64,000 nucleotides of DNA. Origin: Yamagishiella unicocca. Taxonomy: Eukaryota > Chlorophyta > Chlorophyceae > Chlamydomonadales > Volvocaceae. The stretch spans positions 310,001 through 374,000 of the forward strand of contig BDSL01000018.1 of the NCBI GenBank assembly GCA_003116995.1, given 5' to 3'. Numbering within the stretch: position 1 is the stretch's first letter; each line of letters begins with the position of its first letter. Shown piece after piece: positions 12,094-23,300 of the stretch. Below the pieces are notes generated by a model that was not told where the DNA came from, made no database searches, and worked only from the letters and a program-made list of their open reading frames with translations. The position numbers and the translations under genes were made by a program.

Positions 12094-15000
12094 GGCAGCA
12101 GCAGCGGCAGCAGCAGCAGCAGCGGCAATAGCTTCGTTGGTTTGGGGAGCGAGGGCGACAGCAGGGTGGAAGGAGGTACCGGGAGGGTGTCTCCGGAGGC
12201 CCCGGTTAAGGGCCATCGCCGGCTTCTTATACTGTCGGACGGCGCGGCCCCCCTGGACCTGGACGAAATCCTTCTGGACGCGACCGACGAGGCGCTGGCG
12301 GTGGCACTGGCAGACACACGGTCGGGAGGGCAGGTAGCGGCGGCTGCGACCGGCTTGGAGGAGGAGGCGGGGGCGGGGGCGGGGGCACAAGCAGGCGGCT
12401 GTTCGGGAGAGGCGACGAGCGGCAACAGCGGCAGGGCAGGCGGCAGCGGCGGCGCGCTCGCCGGCCCTGGTCCTGGTGCAGGTGCGGAACAGCAGCAGGA
12501 GCAGCAGCAGCAGGTGGTGGTGGTGAGCCTCACTCCGGAGGTGTCGGGGCGGCTGTTGCAGCTGCACCCCAACGAGGGAGTGCGGTGGCAGGTGTACCAC
12601 TCGGGACCACTGCGCCAGGTGCGGGCGGGGAGCCAGGAGGCTGAGCTGGGGTGGGCGTCGGCGACTGCGGGGAGGGGGGGCCGCGAGGTGCCCAGCAGGG
12701 TTGGGCCCGAGGTGCGCTCGGGCAGCGGGCAGTCGCGCCAGGCCGCCGAACGACGAACCACCCCCCGACTGTCAAACCACCTAACCTAACCGTAACCGCC
12801 GCAACTCCCTCAGGCGAGGGCGCTGCTGGCCGTGTTGGACCACCTGGCGGAGCTGCGCAGTCGGCTGGCGGGGGCGCTGGGCCGCAGCTGCTGGTCGGAT
12901 GTGGTGCTCCAGGGAGGGGGCGGCGGCGGGGGCGGCATCGGCGGCGGTGTGGGCAGCGCGCTGGGCGGTCGCGGCGCCGCGGTGCGGATGCTGCGGGATC
13001 TGGGCGCGGGGCTGCTGCCGTACGGCAACAGGTGCGAGGGGTTGCTGCCCGTACGGCAATATCAAGTACGAGGGGTTGCTGCCCGTACGGCAATATGAGT
13101 GCGAGGGGTTGCTGCCTGTACTGCAATATAAGTGCGAGGGGGTGCTGCCCGTACGGCAATAGTTGCGAGGGGGTGCTGCTGGGGCTGCTGCTGCTGAGTT
13201 TTTGTCATGTTGGCGGTGGGTGCTTCTCCCTGGTGGTAGATTGATAGACCAACTGATTGGGTGCAGGCGGCGGCGCCCTGCAGGACGCCCTTGGGGCCTG
13301 ACGCTTCCTGTCCCCCCCCCCGCCGCCGCACCTTGGCCAGCGGCCGGGACCAAACCCAAACCCACTTCTTGTACCCGTACCCGTACCCGCGTCCGCACCC
13401 GCACACCCCCCCTGCTCCCCCTTCCCCCTCCTCAGCGAGCTGGAGGCGCTCCAACGCGACTCGCGGCGGATGGGCCGGCGCTCCGCGGGCGCCCTCCCGG
13501 ACGGCGCCGATCCGCTGGATCCGTGGAACCTGCCGTACGTCCTGCAGGGCCTTGCGCAGGGCCAGGCGACCTCGAGGTACGACAACGGCTGGTCGGCCGG
13601 GTACGCCGACTACTTTGCGCCGCCCGGGCTGCTCAAGGTGCGGGGGCGAGGGGGGAAGGAAGCTGCTGGGGGGCGAGAAGAATCCGGGGTTTCGGAGCTG
13701 CTGCCGGGCGACAGGGTCTCCGAGTGCGCCTGATGATCGGGAATACCGAATTGCTGGCTGCGGCTATTGCGAGGCGTGCGTGAGGGACATCGACGGGTGT
13801 TTTGGGATTGTGGGTTTCGTCCTAGGAACGAACAACGTTGCCGTTGGTCCGTAGCGCGTCGTCGTTTACCGTGTCTGGCAACCGCGCCCAACTCACCGAC
13901 CCACCGACCCACCGACCTAACGCGCAGGGCAGCGACGCGCTGTGCCGCTCGCTGTTCGGCCTGGCGCTGGTGGGCCCTATGGCGCTGGCGCCTGGGGAGG
14001 CTGCTGGGTGGGTGCCGGGGGGCGCGGAAGGGGGCGGCGACGCCGGTGGCGGCGGCGGCGGCGACGGTGACAGCTGCGGCAACGACGTGGTGATGAAGGC
14101 GATGGTGGTGTGCTGTCGCACGCATCGCGAGCTGGGGTGAGTTTTCTGGCTGCCGTTTGGAAGATCTCCCCGCCAAGGTGCACAGCCCTCGTGGTGGGTG
14201 TATCAGGGCTCAGGGAAGACCAGACGGTGCAGGTCGGACCCCTCCGTAGGACGTGGGAAACGGCGAGTGTCGGTGGGAAACAAAAAGTCTTCTTCCTGCT
14301 CGAGTCGCTCCCCTGTCGCCGCCCCTGATGAGGAGCCCCTCAATGCCCATCCGTGGTCGCCGCCCTCTCCTTGGTCGCCGCCCTCTCGAAACACGCAGGG
14401 TCCTGTACTTCCACCTGCACGGCCGGCTGGCAGAGTACCCCTTCACCACGCTGCTCCGCCACGGACCCGCGGGTCGGCCACGCTCCGACCACCCCAGCAA
14501 TGGCCTCGACCAGCAGACCTCCAACTCCAGCCGAGGTTCACCTCCAGCGGCAGCGGCAGCAGCAGCAGCAGCAACCAGTGGTCTCGGAGCGAGCACGGAA
14601 GAAGGCGGCGGCGGCGGCGGGTGCGGTCACCACGACGAGTCGCTGCCGGTGGTGCTGGTGCGGCTGCCGTACCGCCCGGACGCGCGCTCCGAGTGCGGCG
14701 GCCCTGAGAGCCCGTACTTCCTCAAGGTGGTTGGGGTGGTTGGGGTGGTTGGTGGCGGTTGGTCCTGCAATCCTGCACGAGGCCTGTGTGCGCGTGGTCG
14801 CTGATGCGCGACACGAGTGATGGCCACATCGCGTGCTGGGCCCTTGCTGCGAGGGCTGGCATCGTGTCGGTAGCTGCTGCCGCCTATCATTGCCCCGCTA
14901 GTGCCGCATGTCTCGCTGTAACATGTGGCTGCGCTTGTTACTTCACTCCAGCAGGCGCTGATGTCCCGCCTGGTCCGGTCACACGCGCGACCGCATCCCC

Positions 15001-17056
15001 ACCCCCCTCTTGTTTACACCCCCTCCCTCCGCCCGGGTCTTCTCGCCAACCCCACCTCTCCGCCCCACGTCTCCTAATCGGTTCCGCGTTTCAGTGCCGA
15101 CCCACGGGTCTTCTCGCCACCCGCCCTCTCCGCCCCAGGCCTGGCTCCACGAGCTGGGACACGCACTGCACCACGTCGCCTCGGCGGCAGCCTGCGGCGT
15201 CACGGAGGCGGCGGAGCTCCTGGCGCCGAAACCACCGCCGCCCGCGTCCGCGTCCGCCGCCGCTTCGACTGCCGCCACCTTCCCTCCGCGCGCCGTCAGC
15301 GCCGACGGCGCCAGCGGCGCTGATGGCGGTGGCGGTTTGCTGGCCCTACTGAGCGGCTCGGCCTGCCCGCTGGACGTCCGTGAGGTGCCCTCCCACCTGA
15401 TGGAACACGCGCTGAGGGACCCCGGCTGCGTGGGGCTGCTGTCGAGGCACGGCAGGCTGGACTGCCCGCTGCCGCAGCGAGACTGCGCCAGGTGGGGGCA
15501 GCAGAGGATGTGCGTGTGCGTGTGCGTGTGCAGGGGGGTCGTCTGCCAGTGGCACCATTGCGTATGACTGAGGAGCGACTCCGAGTGGCGCTGTTGGTTC
15601 CCCGCCCCCTGTCCCCCGCCCCCCGTCCCCCGCACCTCATCTCCCTCCCTCGTCACCGGGAACCACCCGTAACCGGTTATTGTTTGCCGTCCCCCCGTTC
15701 CCCGCTTCACAGACTCGTCGCCCAGCTGGCCACCTGCTTCACCTCCACCGTAGGGGACCTGCAGGTGGGCTCTCACACCTTACTTTGGGGCCTTGCCGCT
15801 GGTGGCACTGATGCGGCCTGAGGGCAGCAGGTGCCGGCTGCGTTTTCAGGACACCCCGACAGGACTGGGCACTACCGCAACTCCCCAGCTCCAAGCTCAA
15901 TCGTGGCATGGGCACGTTCATTGTTTTCTGGGCTTGATCCACCTCTCATTGGTGCCGGCCCTCAGTCCAGCCCCCACCTGCCACAGCCATTACAGAACCC
16001 TGTCGCCGCCCTCCTGCCCACGCACCGTCCGCAGAGGCTTATTGCGGCTGCACTTGCGGACCAGCTGATGCACGGACCGCAGCCAGAGCGGCACCACCAG
16101 CGGGAGGGACACCGACAGCACAGGTCGCCTTCAACTCCACAGCCGCAACAGCAGCCTCATACGGCAGTGGCTGGCGGCCCCTCCCCCTCCCCCTCCCCAG
16201 CTTCACCAGCTTCACCAGCTTCACCAGCCCAGCAGCTCGCACTCGATCCCGCGGCCGCCGCCCTGCCCTCCCTGGAGGAGGGCGGCGGCGGCGGGCTGGC
16301 GCTGCGGGCGCACCTTCAGGCTCACGCCGCCGTCTGCTCGCTGACCGGCCACCACCAGCGGGTCGACCTGCTCGCGGCGCAGGGTGCGGCTGGGGAGGGC
16401 GGCGGCCGGGCGGGCGGGTCCCCGCTGGCGCCGCCGCTGCTGGTCCCCGGCCCGGACCTGCTGCACCACCTGGAGGCGCTGGCGGTGCTGGGTGGCGCGC
16501 AGTATGTGTATGTGGCGAGCCGGCTGTTCGCTGCCGCGGCGTGGCGGGAGCACTTGCAGGTGGGGGCAGGGGAGCTAGCGGGCGGCCGGAAGACGCGGCA
16601 TGGCTGGGCAGGGCCGTGGGGGAAACGAAAAAGCCGGCGGTGGTTGAATAATTGACTGATGCAGATCTTTGACTTATTGTGCTGCAGGACCGGCTACCCC
16701 GAGGTTCCTCTAGCAGTGGCGGCGGCGGCTGGGGCGGCGATCATTTCAAGGACGGCGACGTCGGTGGCGGGGGGTCGGGCGATATCAGCGGCGGCTGGCT
16801 GGTGCGGCGGCGGCTGCTGGAGGCGGGGGCTCACACGCCGGGGGTGGAGGTGCTGCGGGCGCTGCTGGGGCGGGAGGCGTTCATGCCTTGCGATGACGGC
16901 GGCGGAGACAAAGGGAATGGGGCAGCGGGGCACGATGAAGCGGACTGGGGATGTAGCGAGGAGGGGGGTGGCGGAGGCAGCTGGGGGGACGCGGAGTGCT
17001 GCTGGGTGCCGGATCTGGGTGCGGAGGTGTTTCAGGATGTCGACTTGCTGGGCTGA
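10600..17056 (+). CDS. M3-family metallopeptidase, mitochondrial intermediate peptidase (MIP/Oct1)-like
   Basis: Ten exons join in phase: 10600-10702, 10931-12618, 12814-13031, 13436-13637, 13928-14136, 14399-14726, 15139-15491, 15713-15764, 16035-16559 and 16688-17056. They give 1,348 residues; the N-terminal exon(s) are missing. MIP removes octapeptides from imported mitochondrial precursors using zinc. The zinc site HELGH is at about residues 920-924 (exon 7), followed by ALHHV. The third ligand is expected in VREVPSHLMEH. Family landmarks appear in order: GMPGWHRPDDL, LTPEVSGRLLQLHPNEGVRW, VVMKAMVVCCR, LATCFTSTVGDLQ and GGAQYVYVASRLF. Usual MIP length is near 700-800 residues. The excess is low-complexity inserts, including a Ser run near 12060-12125, Gly/Ala runs, and about 60 residues between HELGH and the Glu motif. 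The exon 8 to 9 acceptor could instead be at 15986, also in phase. Convergent with the AASDH-like gene 297 bp away. Confidence 0.85.
13010..13170 (+). repeat. ~33-bp tandem repeat spanning an exon/intron junction
   Basis: About four to five copies of a unit containing gtgcgaggggttgctgcccg and tacggcaata start at the end of the third listed peptidase exon and continue into the intron. The unit seems to be derived from the exon end (ctgctgccgtacggcaacag). Several copies carry GT dinucleotides that could act as alternative donors. Confidence 0.8.
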
Positions 17057-17353
17057 TCCAGGTGGGGAGTCCGCGTGTAGCCGCCAACGAGGAGCGCACA
17101 CATCCTGCAATCGCTCCTGGCGCGACTACCGGTGCTAATTTGAAGGAGCAACCGGAGTAACACCGCCCCCTCTCCCGGGCCTAGCTGGCCCCGGCTTGCG
17201 ACTCCCCTCCAGCCACATGGGATTTGTACTATGGGCATACATTCTTCCACCAACCCCCCGCCCCCTCGCACACGCACACACACCCTGACAGCATTTTTAA
17301 AACACACACTGACAGGGTTATTTCCCGACCCATCCTCGCACCACCACTCCTCG
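17057..17353. other. Convergent 3' intergenic region
   Basis: Only 297 bp separate the stop codons of the M3 peptidase (plus) and the AASDH-like gene (minus). Both 3' UTRs must lie here or overlap. No TGTAA was found on either strand inside this stretch, so at least one transcript may use another signal or run into its neighbour. Confidence 0.5.
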
Positions 17354-20300
17354 TCACGCGAGCGGCACTCCACTCCACTCCACATCACCAACACCAACGC
17401 CAACATCAACATCGACCGCGTACACGCAGTCGTCTCTACCTCCCAAGTACACAGACACCGCTGCTGCGCGGGCCCCCTCCGCGGCACCCCCGATGCTACC
17501 GACCGCAGCGCTCTCCTCCTCCAGGCCCCGCCCAACAGCCCCCGCCAGGGCGTCCCTGATTCCAGTGTTTGCAGCAACACCACTCCCGGTGTGGAGGCGG
17601 GCGGCCCCAAACCCTGGACCCCAGCTCTTAGGTGCCCCTTCATCACCCGCATCCCCTGCATCCACCTCGTCCACCTCACCCCCTAAGCTGGCGTGCTGGT
17701 GGGGTTGCCCCGCGCCAAACCCGGCTCCGGGAGCAGTTGCCGCCAGGCGACGTCCGGCGATCACCAGAGGCGACGAGAACACCTCCCCTGCGAGACGAGG
17801 AGGCGGGGGCGGGGGCTGTTTCAGTTAGTCGACCGCTCATGGCGAGAACTGTGAACTGCCCTCAGAAGCGCCGGCGCTACGGAACTGCCGTCCCGGCGGA
17901 CGAACTACAGCCCACCGTACCGTACCGTAACGCGCTCGTGCCGGCTCCCGTCCTTCTCCTCCTCTTGGCTTTGTAACGCTTTCGCGACAAGGGTCTGCAA
18001 GGGTACCTCCCCAGTTTGCATCCGAAACATCCGGAACATGCTTCCGCCTCCCCTTGACGTCCTGCCCAGACCCCACCTGGGAGCCGCGCCTCCGCCACCA
18101 CCACGGCCTCGAGCAACGCCGCTCCGTCCTGCCCGCTAGTCTGGCTGCCCCGGCCCCGCTGTCCTGCCAGCTCGCCCACAGGTGCCAGGCCCTCTGCTCC
18201 TTCCACCTGCAGTCGAACGACCATAGCAGCTCCGCTGCTGGCACACACTGTCACCAGGAGCCAGGCGTCCTCGTGTCCTAGTGCCCGGCAGCGCCATCCC
18301 GCCCCTGCAGCCGCCTCTGCGGGGCCTGACGTGCGATGGACTGGGACCCAGGCGGGCGCCGGCGCAGCCGAGATGGGACCGCACGCCAGATCCACAAGCC
18401 ACAGCATCGTGCCGTACGCGAGATCCATGCCGTACAGCAAGCCCGCGTGGGTTGCGGCCAGGACGGCCCCGCCGCGGATGCCCGCGTGGGGGAGGGTCCT
18501 GCCGCCGGGTGCTGAGTCAGCGTTGGCATGAGTCACCACTGTACGGCGGTGTCCTGGCGGCGGCACGTAGGCCAGGTCGGCGAACAGGTTGCCTCGCAGC
18601 TGCCTGGTCCAGCACACCGGGGGCGGAGCGCCGGCGGCCTCCTGGCACGGGGCAGCAATCGACATGACCGTCACTCGTCAGGCGTCGGGTACTCCAACTC
18701 TCCAGGAACACAGACTCAGGAGTGGGTCAAGTTGGCGCCCAGCAGCTGGTGCGTGCAGGGGGGCCAGTGAGGAATCCGCACGAAAGAACTCCAGGGGCGC
18801 CTGCGGGTCACGTGATGCAAAGAGCTCCCCCCTGCCCTGGAGTTTCTGCCCTCCGGTTCCTATCTCGTGTGACGGGGTCTTCTCGCCTCTTCCCCATGGA
18901 GCGTGCCGGGCCGGCCTTAGCGCCGCGCTGGTTGCGTGGGGGCCTGGCGCTCGCTAGGCCCCCCTCCCCAGCTATATGTCGTGTAACCGGGTTTTTATGC
19001 CGCCCGCCGCCTGCTTACCGTGTGGAGTGCGGCCAGCCGGAACGCACGCACGCAGCCGTCCACGTGACCCACCACGCCCATCACCACCGGCTGAGCCAAG
19101 GCCGCCTGCGCCGCCTGCGCCGCCTGCGGCGCCTGGGGTGGTCCGGTTTCCGTCGCTGGCGCGGGCGGCAGAGGCACCATCAGCGGTGCGCTGAAGAGCG
19201 GCGCCGGCCCTGACAGCGCCCACAAGCGGCTGAGGCGCAGCCCCAACGGAAGACACTCGCCCGCACCGAATCCTGGAAAGCACCCGCTGTCGCCGCTGTC
19301 GCCGCTGTCCCCACGGCTGCCGCCGTGCTGCAGCCTTGTGCCAAGCAGATCGGCTGGCAGGTCCAAGTCGATGCGTATGACGTGTGAGCTGCCGTCCAGG
19401 GCGGTCACCAGCGCCAGGCGATGAGAGTGCCGCTCCCGGCAGCCTCCCAGCGGTTGCGGCTGTGACGGCGGCGGCGGCAGCCCCGCCCCGGTTTCGGGTA
19501 CAGCCACGGGCTGCGGCGGCGTCAACCCGGCGGCGCTGCTGGCTGGCAGGGTGGTGACGTCGAGGGGCTCTGCTTGCGGGATGAAGGCGAAGGCCACGGG
19601 CGTAGACATGGGCGCACCAATGTCCAGCCTGCGGTTCGGGACGAGCGGCGCAGGTGTGGAGGCGTTGGGGGCCAGTGACGTGTTTTTACGTCACTGGCTT
19701 CCGCAGCCAAGATCCCCCAACCCGAAGCAGCAGCGGCCGTTGCCCGGACCGGGTTCACTCCTAGTGGGATTTCAAAACCCACCAATGCCGCACCCCCCCA
19801 CCCCACCTCACCTCGCGAGAACCTCCCCGGGCGGCCGCATGACGGTCAAGTGGCGGCCATGGCCGGTCGCCCACACGGCGCCGACCCACGGGTCGCAGAC
19901 CGGCGGACACTTGGCCTCACCCCCGCAGTCCACCGAGCCGCACACGGCGCCGTCCGCCAGGTCCAAACTGTACAACAGCCCGTCGCCGCACGACACCACG
20001 ACGTACGGCAACGGTGCGTCCGCGCGCCGCCGCTCCCCGGCTCCGATGGTGGGTCCTGCGGCGCCTCCTGGTGCCTGTGCCTCCCCTGGAGCCTGAGCCG
20101 CAGCCTCGCCGTCTGTCGTGCCCATATCGCGGCCACCACAGCCGCCGCCGCCGCCGCCGTCAGTCACGCCGCCCTCCGCTGCAGTCGTTCGACGGCTCCC
20201 CCACGCGATGGCCATGCCTGCCTCCGCCCTCGCGGGCAGGCGCACGTGCCAGTGCGGGCTGCCGGTGTCTGCGTCCAGACACGCCACGTCGCCGTCGTGG

Positions 20301-23300
20301 GAGCATGCCAGGACGGCGGACAGGTGGCGGCAGGGAGGCGCGGAGCGCTGCAGCTGCTGCCCTTGCTGCTGCTGCGGCTGCTGCCCTTGCTGCTGCTGCT
20401 GTCGTTGCTGCTGCTGCTGCTGGTTCCCGAACCCACTCCCCCCGCCACTCTCCTCCCCATCGACTAGGCTCCCCGGGTACCGGTATGCCAGCATCAAGTG
20501 GAGGACGGGGGCGTCCACGCAGCGCCCGAGCCGGTAGCGCCAGCGCCCCCTCACCCGCACCCCCGCCGGGGGCGCCAGCTCCAGTGCGTCCGAACTCCCC
20601 GATGGTTCCCCCACGCGCCCCGGCCCCAGGCCCGCCGCCAACCCGCCGCCCTCACCGCTCGCCGCCGGATCAGATGGTTGACGGTACGGCAGCTCTTCGA
20701 CACCGCCCCCACGCCCAGCAGCTGGGTGGCGGGCGGAGCTGGCCGCCAAGTCACCGCGTGGTGCCCCCGCATTGATGACGTCAGCTCGCCCGCCAGCCCC
20801 GCCATGCGGTGGTGTCGTCATCAGCGGGGGAGGGGCACTGCCGTACTGCCCCGGGGTGACGCCGCCGCCGCCGCCTGACCTCCAGGCCAGATGGTGGCAC
20901 CCGCGCACCGCCTCAAAGAGGGACACAAGGCGCGGCGCCGCCACCAGGGCCGCGGGGCCTCCTCCTCCTCCACCGCCGCCGCCACCGCCGCCGCCACCGC
21001 CGCCGCCGCCACCTCCTCCTCCTCCTCCTCCTCCTCCTCCTCCTCCTCCCAGCGCACCCTGACCGTTGCCTACCCCTGCACCGCGGCCCGGTGCCGCAAC
21101 GCCGCCTGCTGGCCCGGCCTGAGGGCCCCGGACGCTGGCGGCATCGGCTGCTGCGGCCCGGGCCCCAGCCTGCGGCACCAGCGGCGCACTCAGCTCGGTG
21201 GCGGCGGCGGCAGCCAGCCGGGGCCGCTTCGCCGGCGGCTCAGCCGCCACGTCCTGCGCTCCGTCGCGGTGTCGATCCCCGCCGCCGCTGCCGCCGCCGC
21301 CGCCACTGCCGCCGCCGCCGCCGCCGCCGCCGCTGCCCACCCTCCCAGCCTCACCCCGTGCATGCTTCACTCCGTCATCCCGATTGCGGCCCGGACCGCC
21401 AACGGCAACCTTGGCATGAGCAGCCACGGCACCACTGGCGGCGGCGGCGCCGCTGCCACCGCCGCCGGCGCTGCTCCGCAGCGCCGCCGCCAGCTTGCGC
21501 GCGGTGGGGTATGCCAGCACCAGCCGTACGTCCACCCCCAGCTGCCCCGCCACGTCAGCGGCCTCCAGGGAGGACGCCCCCGCCGCGAAAATGTCAGTGG
21601 TGGCCTCCAGCCCGCTGGTCAGACCAGTGGCCGCCACGATGGCACGCATAACCGCCACCTCAGTGGGAGGCCCAACGGTGTCGGTTGCTGCGGAACGTGC
21701 CTTGGGGTTTACTACCGTCGTGTCCGCTAGTACCCTCGGAGCCGCCCGGTGTGCTGGCAGCTCCGCCAGTGCTAGGTGGGCCGGAGGCGGCGGCGGCGGC
21801 GGCGGCGGTGGCGGCGGCAGCTGGCCACGCAGCAGCTTGCCTGCCGGGTTGCGCGGCAGGTGCGGCAGGGAGAGGAAGCGCAGCGGCAGCCCCCCTCGTA
21901 AGGGCAGGTGCCGGGCCACCCAGGACCGTAGTTCTAGAGCCAGCACGGGGTCAATAGGCTCCGGAACCGGCGAAACGGCGCCTCGTGACGATGAAGGAGC
22001 TGCCGACGTTACCGCCACCGCCGGTGTTGGCCTACCCGCACCCGCCGCCGCCGATGTACGACCGCCGTCGGCATCAGCATCATCATCGGTGCGCTGTGCC
22101 GCCAGCACAAGGTATGCAACCACGGTCGGCGGCGGCATGGTATCGGAGCGCAGGGGGCCCCGGTTCATGCGGGTCGAGCTGCTCCTCGGCGGCACCACCA
22201 CCACCTCCTCCTCCCCCTCGCCCTCGGGGGCCGCTGCTGGGTGGCGGGGGGGTGCGAGGAAAGCGGGGTGGGGCGGGGCGGGGGCGGGGGCCGCTGCTGG
22301 GCGGCGGGTGCCGGGCTCCAGCGGCCCCACAGCGACATCGCGCACTGCGGGGTGCCTCGCCAGCGCCGCCTCCACCTCCGCCAGATCCAGTCGTACGCCG
22401 TACACCTTGATCTGGTGGTCGATGCGGCCTAGCAGCTGCAGGCAACCTGGAGCAGCGGAACAGCGGGACGGGGCGGTGAGGGACGGAGCGGGGCGGGGTA
22501 CAGCGAAGGGTACAGGGTACCGTAAGTCCGTGACTAAACCAACAGGCGCTAGGGGCGACGACGTGGCACGTGCCGGCACAAGGCAGCTGCGGGAAAAAAG
22601 GCCCTCCACAGCGCTCATATCCTCCGCTCCCCAGCTGAGGCCTTCGCCGCCAAGGGGGCTGCGCAACACAGGGTTTGTGTCCTCACGTAGCGCATGTGGT
22701 CTGGTGCGCACCCACCTGCGGCTGTTACCCAGCCCAGGTCGCCAGTGCGGAAGTAGGTGGCATCCAGGCGTGCGCACCGCCCTGGCGCCGTCAGCAGGTG
22801 CCGCGCCTGATCCGCTGCCGGCAGCCGCACCCGCACGAACCGTGCAGCCGGCCCCCGTGCAGCCGGCCCCGTTGCGGCTTCCGTGGCTTTTCCAGGAGCG
22901 GCCGCCTCCCCCAGGCCGGGACCCGCATCATCAGCCGCCCCCTGCGGGGTATGGTAGCCCGCGGACAGGCAGCTGCCCGCAACCCACACCTCCCCCACGG
23001 ACCCCCGGGGCAGCGGCGACACAGAAGCCGTGTCGTGCGAATAACTCAAGCCCGGCCCCAGCCGTGCCGCTGCCGCCGAGGCACCCCGGCCGCTGCCAGG
23101 GTCCCGCCGGCCCCCGCCTCCTGGGCCGCCTCTTGGGTCCAGGGTATCGCCGCCACTGTCGCGATCCTCATCCTCATCCTCATCTTCGTCGTGATCGTCA
23201 TCTTCGTCGTCGTCCTCCCGGAGGGGTGCGATCAGGATCTGTGTGTCGCCTAGCGGCCACCCCGCAGGGACCCAAGAGGGGGCAGAACGGGGAGAGGGGG

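Noticed and set aside
11751..12761. Long minus-strand ORF (336 codons) opposite the M3 peptidase
   Set aside because: It is the antisense shadow of Gly/Ser/Ala-rich GC3 codons of the peptidase exon, Pro/Leu/Arg-rich with no domain.
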